This document shows, in pieces, positions 14,252-18,359 of a DNA stretch of 18,359 bases. This DNA comes from JACQXM01 sp964569425 (GTDB taxonomy: Bacteria; Planctomycetota; Phycisphaerae; UBA1845), in assembly GCA_964569425.1 (NCBI GenBank), contig CAZMVD010000081.1:1-18359 (forward strand), given 5' to 3'. Below the pieces are notes generated by a model that was given only the letters and a program-made list of their open reading frames with translations, ran no database searches and was not told where the DNA came from. Within the stretch, counting starts at the first letter, position 1; every line of letters begins with the position of its first letter. The translations under genes were made by a program, and so were the position numbers.

Positions 14252-16918
14252 TTACGGTCGAACGATGTATCCAGCCTCCGGTCCATCATCCACGGGCGGC
14301 GCCCCGGACTGGTCGTGGGGTACGCCAAACTTGCAAGTCGCCGTGGACGTATTCCCTGCGACGTCGGACACGGTGAACTCCACGCCATACACCCGGCCGT
14401 TGCCCGGCTGGTAGCCGCGACCGCGTGCCCCGCCGGCACGTTCCGCACGCAACAGAAACGACGTCGATCCGAGGATCACGATGTCGTCGAGCGTGGCTCC
14501 ATCGCCAGTTCCTTTGGCATCCTCCGGCTCGTCGCTGTAGATGGAGAGGATCCGGCCGGCCGCGTTCACGTCGATGACGCCGCCGCACGGGCTCGCCACG
14601 TCCGCCACGCAGTCGGCAAGGGTGAACGCGCGGTAATGATGGTTGGGAGGCCACAACGTGATCAGGGGGGCAACTTCAATGATCGGAGGCGCCATGGACC
14701 CGACCACCACCGCGGCGCCGCATGTTGCCGTATTAGCGCCGTCGCCGACCTCCAGCGTCACCGAACAGGTCAGGTCGCTTTCGGTGTCAGGAATGGTCAA
14801 CACGGGCCGGGCGGCCGATGGGTCATCGAACGAGCCTCCCGGGCAGTCGGTGGTCCAGTGAAACGACAGGGTTGCGCTCTCCGCTCCTCCGGATTGCGAC
14901 CCGTCCAACTGGATGGTCGTCGAAGGGCCACTGCATGCGACTGCGTAGGACGCCCCCGCATCGCAAACAACCTCGACCGGTTCGCATTCGTCGGGGATGC
15001 CATTGCCGTTGACGTCGCTGCTCAACCCGCTTGCGATATCGCACCGATCCAGAAACCCGTTCGGCTGGCAGTCCCTGCATCCCGGGTCGTCCGATGGGCA
15101 TTCGGCAACGTCGCATTCGTCCAGCACGCCATTGCCGTCACAGTCGCCCTGTGTGAAGTCAAGAATGCTCAGGCTGATGATGCCGCTGTTATCGAGCGCG
15201 GCGTTGGATACCAACAGTCGGCTCCCAATAAAGGAGAGGCCGCGCGGATCGAAGACCTGACCCACGGTGTCCTGGGTGTAGTATGCCACCTGCCGGCCGT
15301 CGGCATCGAATACCGCCAACGCGCCGTTGGAACCAAGCCCCTGAAGGCTCCCGGAAACAGAGACGACCATCAGCGACTGGTCGAAAAAGTCCGGATGCAG
15401 GAACTCGAACCATCCAACGGGAGAGAACGCGATCTGGCGAAGTCCCGTCTGGCCGGGTCGCAAACCGACGGTGGCAAACATACTCAAGGCGCTGGTTTGC
15501 GGATTCCATTGAAATACGGCGTCACCCAACGCGGCTCCCGTGAATATGAGGTTCCCCAAGCCGCCGAACTCCGGAGGCGACAGCGTTAACGTAAACACCT
15601 GCGCCCCCACAGAGGGCAAGAGCGTGGTGCGTGTGCCGTCGGGGCTGTAGGCGTGAAGTGAGCCGGTGGGCTGGCTGCCATCTTCGCTGTACTGGGAATT
15701 GGCCAGCAGTTTGCCGGCGTTGGGTCCTCCGACCGACAGGGGAAGGTATTCCAAGCCGGTCATACCAATGCCACTGGCGGAGTGGACGACATCGGAGAAT
15801 ACGCTGGCGTTCCCGAATTCATCAACTACAACGATGTCCGGCGCATTGGGCAATTGCGAGTCATTCTGATTGGCCACAAAGAGTCGCCATCCTTGTCCAC
15901 CGAACTCGTCGGGCACGAAGATGGCACCGATGGGGTGGGACAACTCGGCGCCAAAAGTCGTAACAACTGATCCGTCGAGCGACACGTGCCAAAGGTGAGC
16001 TTGGCGCGCGTCGGGAACATAGAATCCGGGCGGGTAATCTCCCGCCGCGCGGGCGATGTCTTCCGGAACCTGCCCAAACGTCGCGAACTTGTCGATCAGA
16101 GAATTGATCGACTGACAGCCATCGGGAATGCCGTCCTGGTTACAGTCACTACAGGCCAAATCGCCCGCGCAGTTCTCGATCTCGCATTCATCTGGAATGA
16201 GATTCCCGTTGCAGTCCGGTCCCCCCGAGGGACTCTGAAGGTAGAGGACATGGCTGTACCCCTGAAATCCGAAGCCCGACATGGGCGTCCAATCCACGGG
16301 GTTGCAGTCGGCTGCGCGAAAATAGCTGGGGGCGGTCTCGGCGCTTTGGTTCATGCCCAGGAAGAACAGGGCTCCCGGGCCCACCAGTGTGCAGCCGTCC
16401 GGCGCCTCCACTTCCACGATGACATGCTCTCCCGCCGAGAACGTGAAGGGATGATCGAGCGGAGCCGTGATGAGCTGACCGGCATCGATGCCGCTCACCC
16501 GCACCGACTGCTCATGAATCACCGTCGCCGACGAAGTGGACGTGGGGGGACAGCCGCCGTCGTGGTCAGTCCAAAACCTGACGGTCAACATCCAAGGAGG
16601 GCCGTCCGCACGCAGGATGCCGAAGACCACCGCATCGACGGTGGTTGCCTCGGCAAAGGTATAGCACCTCGACCAGGCACTGCGCCGCGAACAACTGGAC
16701 GCGGTGTCCCAGCACGCCACGCTGGTCGTGATAGCATCGGAGATGTTCTGTTTTGGTGGCGGGGCGGGAATCGTGTCGCACACGTCGGACAACGAAACGG
16801 TCCGGGCGGAAATGGTATCCGTGCGTGTGCGTTGGCCCAACGCCGTGGGCGTTCCCGCAACCACCACCGCGATGAACGCCGCCGCCAATTCAACGACGGG
16901 TACACGATATGCGTTCAT
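14252..16918 (-). CDS. Large secreted protein with DCNGN loops, beta-propeller-like region and PKD domain
   Basis: 888 residues. The start at 16918 has GGGAG 7 bases upstream and a signal peptide (VVELAAAFIAVVVAG, cleavage near TALG). The open frame continues upstream, antisense to the sigma gene, and that extension is rejected. Residues about 30-230 form a Cys-containing beta-rich domain (CYTFAEATTVDAVVFGI, HPFTFSAGEHVIVEVEAP). Residues about 232-270 hold Ca-loop motifs DCNGNLIPDEC and DCNQDGIPDGC. Residues about 275-585 have repeated strands with GAIFVPDEFGG, LFVANQND, LLANSQYSEDG and RGLSFIGSRLLVSNA, resembling a beta-propeller or PEP-CTERM/NHL-like protein. More loops follow (DCDGNGVLDEC, DCQPNGFLDRC, DVNGNGIPDEC, about 590-645). 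Then comes a PKD-like domain (DGSQS...LSFHWTTDCPGGSF, LEVGDGANTATCGAAVVV) and a terminal beta-domain with LWPPNHHYRAF. There is no PEP-CTERM or dockerin at the end. It is probably extracellular, with unknown function. The stop codon lies within ACCGT/ACGGT (14245-14258). Confidence 0.85.
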   Translation of the reverse strand: MNAYRVPVVELAAAFIAVVVAGTPTALGQRTRTDTISARTVSLSDVCDTIPAPPPKQNISDAITTSVACWDTASSCSRRSAWSRCYTFAEATTVDAVVFGILRADGPPWMLTVRFWTDHDGGCPPTSTSSATVIHEQSVRVSGIDAGQLITAPLDHPFTFSAGEHVIVEVEAPDGCTLVGPGALFFLGMNQSAETAPSYFRAADCNPVDWTPMSGFGFQGYSHVLYLQSPSGGPDCNGNLIPDECEIENCAGDLACSDCNQDGIPDGCQSINSLIDKFATFGQVPEDIARAAGDYPPGFYVPDARQAHLWHVSLDGSVVTTFGAELSHPIGAIFVPDEFGGQGWRLFVANQNDSQLPNAPDIVVVDEFGNASVFSDVVHSASGIGMTGLEYLPLSVGGPNAGKLLANSQYSEDGSQPTGSLHAYSPDGTRTTLLPSVGAQVFTLTLSPPEFGGLGNLIFTGAALGDAVFQWNPQTSALSMFATVGLRPGQTGLRQIAFSPVGWFEFLHPDFFDQSLMVVSVSGSLQGLGSNGALAVFDADGRQVAYYTQDTVGQVFDPRGLSFIGSRLLVSNAALDNSGIISLSILDFTQGDCDGNGVLDECDVAECPSDDPGCRDCQPNGFLDRCDIASGLSSDVNGNGIPDECEPVEVVCDAGASYAVACSGPSTTIQLDGSQSGGAESATLSFHWTTDCPGGSFDDPSAARPVLTIPDTESDLTCSVTLEVGDGANTATCGAAVVVGSMAPPIIEVAPLITLWPPNHHYRAFTLADCVADVASPCGGVIDVNAAGRILSIYSDEPEDAKGTGDGATLDDIVILGSTSFLLRAERAGGARGRGYQPGNGRVYGVEFTVSDVAGNTSTATCKFGVPHDQSGAPPVDDGPEAGYIVRP

Positions 16919-16949
16919 AGAGATTCTCCCGTGGAGCTGCCTCCAGCCC

Positions 16950-16978
16950 TTGTTGTGGGTCCTTCGGTTTGGCATAAT
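16950..16978 (+). promoter_or_regulatory. Candidate sigma-70-type promoter for the sigma factor gene
   Basis: TTGTTG (16950-16955), exactly 17 bases of spacer, then CATAAT (16973-16978). Transcription would begin near 16985, leaving a leader of about 80 bases before the ATG at 17064. The leader contains AGGCCA (16980-16985) and TGGCCT (17003-17008), an inverted repeat that could form a hairpin or an operator. The promoter lies in the 145-base divergent gap shared with the 888-aa gene. Confidence 0.45.
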
Positions 16979-17063
16979 CAGGCCATACGGGCCGAACGTC
17001 TGTGGCCTTATCTCCCAAGGCGAAACAGGTCTCCGAAGCGCAACGCGAAAGGTCGAGAAAAAT

Positions 17064-17687
17064 ATGGCTCTCGGCAGTGCCATGCCGGATTTCGAACAGA
17101 CGATTGCGCGAGCGCGTGCGGGGGATGACGACGCGTTATCGGCCCTGTTGGAACAATTCGGCCCTCGAACACGCACGGCTTTGCGAATCAGCCCTGTGTG
17201 GGTGTCGCATGTCGACGCGGATGACGTGATGCAGGTCACTTATATGGAAGCGTTCTTGCGCATCGGCAGCTTCGCCGGCAATCGGGAGGGAGTGTTTTCT
17301 TCCTGGCTTTCCCAGTTAGCCCAAAATAACCTACGCGACGCCATCCGGGCGTTGGACGCGGAGAAACGTCCCTCTCCCCGGCGCCGCGTCGATTCCAGCA
17401 ATGACAACTCTTATGCCAATCTCTGCGAGCTGGTCGGCGTCACCACGTCGACGCCCAGTCGCGCGGCTTCAAATGCCGAAATTCAACAGTTGGTGGAGGA
17501 AGCACTTCAGAGACTGCCCCGGGACTATTCCGAAGTGATCCGCTTGCTCGATCTGGAGGGCCTTTCCGGGCCCGAGGTGGGGAAGCGCATGGGCCGGTCG
17601 CGGGCGGCGGTGTACATGCTCGCAGGCCGGGCCCATGACCGCCTGCGGGAACTGCTGGGTGCCCAATCGCAGTTTTTTTCGTGTTAA
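17064..17687 (+). CDS. ECF-type RNA polymerase sigma-70 family factor (planctomycete type)
   Basis: 207 residues. Region 2 spans roughly residues 8-98: FEQTIARARAGDDDALSALL, then DADDVMQVTYMEAFLRIGSF (core-binding region 2.1-2.2 with the DDVxQxTxxxA signature) and FSSWLSQLAQNNLRDAIRAL. A variable linker (about 99-140) is followed by region 4 (about 141-200): EEALQRLPRDYSEVIRLLDLEGLS, then the helix-turn-helix GPEVGKRMGRSRAAVYMLAGRAHDRLRELL. The length and the missing region 3 fit the ECF group. The ATG at 17064 is chosen because it precedes the conserved start of region 2; its ribosome-binding site is poor (AAGG about 11 bases away). An internal ATG at 17082 is an alternative. It lies 69 bases before a Ser/Thr kinase gene, a pairing common in planctomycetes, where kinase phosphorylation can take the place of an anti-sigma factor. 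The regulon cannot be read from this sequence. Confidence 0.9.
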   Translation: MALGSAMPDFEQTIARARAGDDDALSALLEQFGPRTRTALRISPVWVSHVDADDVMQVTYMEAFLRIGSFAGNREGVFSSWLSQLAQNNLRDAIRALDAEKRPSPRRRVDSSNDNSYANLCELVGVTTSTPSRAASNAEIQQLVEEALQRLPRDYSEVIRLLDLEGLSGPEVGKRMGRSRAAVYMLAGRAHDRLRELLGAQSQFFSC

Positions 17688-17717
17688 CAATTTGGTCCGT
17701 ACCGCGCCATAGTGGGT

Positions 17718-17747
17718 AGGGTTGCCTTTGGGCGGCTGAAGAACCCT
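17718..17747 (+). promoter_or_regulatory. Inverted repeat just before the kinase ribosome-binding site
   Basis: AGGGTT (17718-17723) pairs with AACCCT (17742-17747), and inside it GCC can pair with GGC. The kinase Shine-Dalgarno-like AGGA begins two bases after it. It could modulate kinase translation or weakly terminate sigma transcripts. There is no T-run, so the role is speculative. Confidence 0.25.
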
Positions 17748-17756
17748 TAGGACGAT

Positions 17757-18359
17757 ATGAAGAGTAATCCCTCCGGCAACGAGGCCTCGCTGATCCAGCA
17801 GGCGCGACGGGCGTTCGACAAGGTCGAAGGCCCGGTGGTGCTGCGCAACCCCGCCACGCCGCCGCTGGAGCCGGAGGGGTACGAACTGATCCGCGAACTC
17901 GGCCGCGGTGGGCAGGGCATCGTCTACCAGGCTGTACAGCGTTCCACGCAGCAGCAGGTCGCCGTCAAAGTCTTGCGGCACGGCGTGCTGGCTACCGCCG
18001 CTGAACAGACCCGTTTGGAGCGAGAGATCCGCATTCTCGCCCAGCTCAAACACCCCGGGGTGGTGGCGATTCATGACAGCGGCACGGTGGACGGCTTGCC
18101 GTTCTATGTAATGGACTACATTGACGGCGTTCCGCTCGACCGCTTCGTCGAAGGCACCGGCCTGTCGGATGGGGAGGCGCTGCACCTGTTTGTCCGGGTG
18201 ACCGACGCTGTGCAGGCGGCGCACGTCCGCGGGGTGATGCACCGCGACCTCAAGCCCAGCAACATTCTGGTCGACAACGAGGGCCGGCCGTTCATCGTGG
18301 ACTTCGGACTCGCCAAGTCGGCCGAAGAGCTTACCGCGCGCGCCGGCATGACCGAGACC
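17757..18359 (+). CDS. Ser/Thr protein kinase (Hanks type), N-terminal part, truncated by window end
   Basis: 201 residues are visible from the ATG at 17757, preceded by AGGA about 5 bases upstream; the frame is open to the right edge. A short N-terminal segment (1-40) leads into a canonical kinase fold. It has the glycine loop LGRGGQG (48-54), the ATP-anchoring Lys71 in VAVKV, a helix-C Glu in LEREI (88 or 90), the hinge FYVMDYIDG (116-124), the catalytic loop HRDLKPSN (162-169) and DFG (182-184). All catalytic residues expected in this span are present, so it should be active. In planctomycetes such kinases often carry C-terminal TPR, WD40 or PEGA sensor domains after a membrane segment; that part is outside the window. 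The gap of 69 bases after the sigma gene on the same strand suggests one operon and functional coupling. Confidence 0.93.
   Translation, partial: MKSNPSGNEASLIQQARRAFDKVEGPVVLRNPATPPLEPEGYELIRELGRGGQGIVYQAVQRSTQQQVAVKVLRHGVLATAAEQTRLEREIRILAQLKHPGVVAIHDSGTVDGLPFYVMDYIDGVPLDRFVEGTGLSDGEALHLFVRVTDAVQAAHVRGVMHRDLKPSNILVDNEGRPFIVDFGLAKSAEELTARAGMTET

Noticed and set aside
14119..14448. N-terminal extension of 110 codons on the YadA-like fibre
   Set aside because: The signal peptide begins at MKKKSLN (14118). The upstream part overlaps the end of the 888-aa gene and has no signal-like features.
14315..15589. Plus-strand frame of 424 codons and another at 15986-17128
   Set aside because: Both are antisense shadows of the 888-aa secreted protein. 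They lack start signals and recognisable domains.
16704..17063. N-terminal extension of the sigma factor by 120 codons
   Set aside because: It lies antisense to the 888-aa gene start and upstream of the likely promoter. ECF factors of this family begin close to the QTIARARAGD segment.
16919..17239. N-terminal extension of the 888-aa gene into the sigma factor
   Set aside because: It would run antisense through the sigma gene. The ATG at 16918 has GGGAG 7 bases upstream and a signal peptide.
17469..18242. Minus-strand frame of 257 codons opposite the sigma factor and kinase
   Set aside because: It is antisense to two genes with full catalytic and helix-turn-helix signatures. No domain is seen.

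Overview
The window is GC-rich bacterial DNA that looks like a planctomycete, possibly of the Phycisphaerae or a related lineage. No marker gene is present, so this rests on gene types. They are large secreted proteins with Cys-bracketed DCNGNG-xxDEC loops, a PEP-CTERM protein, a small dockerin protein with the STIDGGG...GGFW signature, tail-fibre (S74) surface proteins, and an ECF sigma factor followed by a Ser/Thr kinase.

Layout. 1-487 (+): the C-terminal end of an outer-membrane beta-barrel-like protein, then a candidate terminator. 601-1643: a tRNA-Leu(UAA) region. The intact tRNA is at 1560-1643. A copy of its 5' half, matching exactly from the first acceptor base through the anticodon, lies at 601-636. 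Between the copies sits one minus-strand gene for a PEP-CTERM protein (765-1478). A degenerate reading frame at 1716-2060 (-), possibly the tail of a tyrosine recombinase, follows the tRNA. 2145-16918 (-): five consecutive genes in one orientation, all with signal peptides or signal-like N-termini. In transcription order they are a beta-propeller-like/PKD protein (888 aa), a YadA-head-repeat fibre with S74 chaperone (945 aa), a second S74 fibre with a 26-residue repeat shaft (934 aa), a small dockerin protein (141 aa), and a giant duplicated beta-helix protein with a dockerin-like C-terminus (1749 aa). 17064-18359 (+): a divergently transcribed ECF sigma factor and the N-terminal catalytic half of a Ser/Thr kinase, cut by the window edge.

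How they may work together (inference). The minus-strand block looks like a cell-surface or extracellular-matrix module. It has two trimeric fibres with related N- and C-termini but unrelated shafts, a beta-helix protein, and proteins with Ca-binding or dockerin-like modules that could assemble non-covalently. The sigma/kinase pair is a natural candidate regulator, but nothing in the sequence proves it controls the block. The least ordinary items are the tRNA-half-flanked PEP-CTERM cassette and the paired S74 fibres. Most long plus-strand frames between 2.2 and 16 kb are antisense shadows of the low-complexity repeats and are not annotated.
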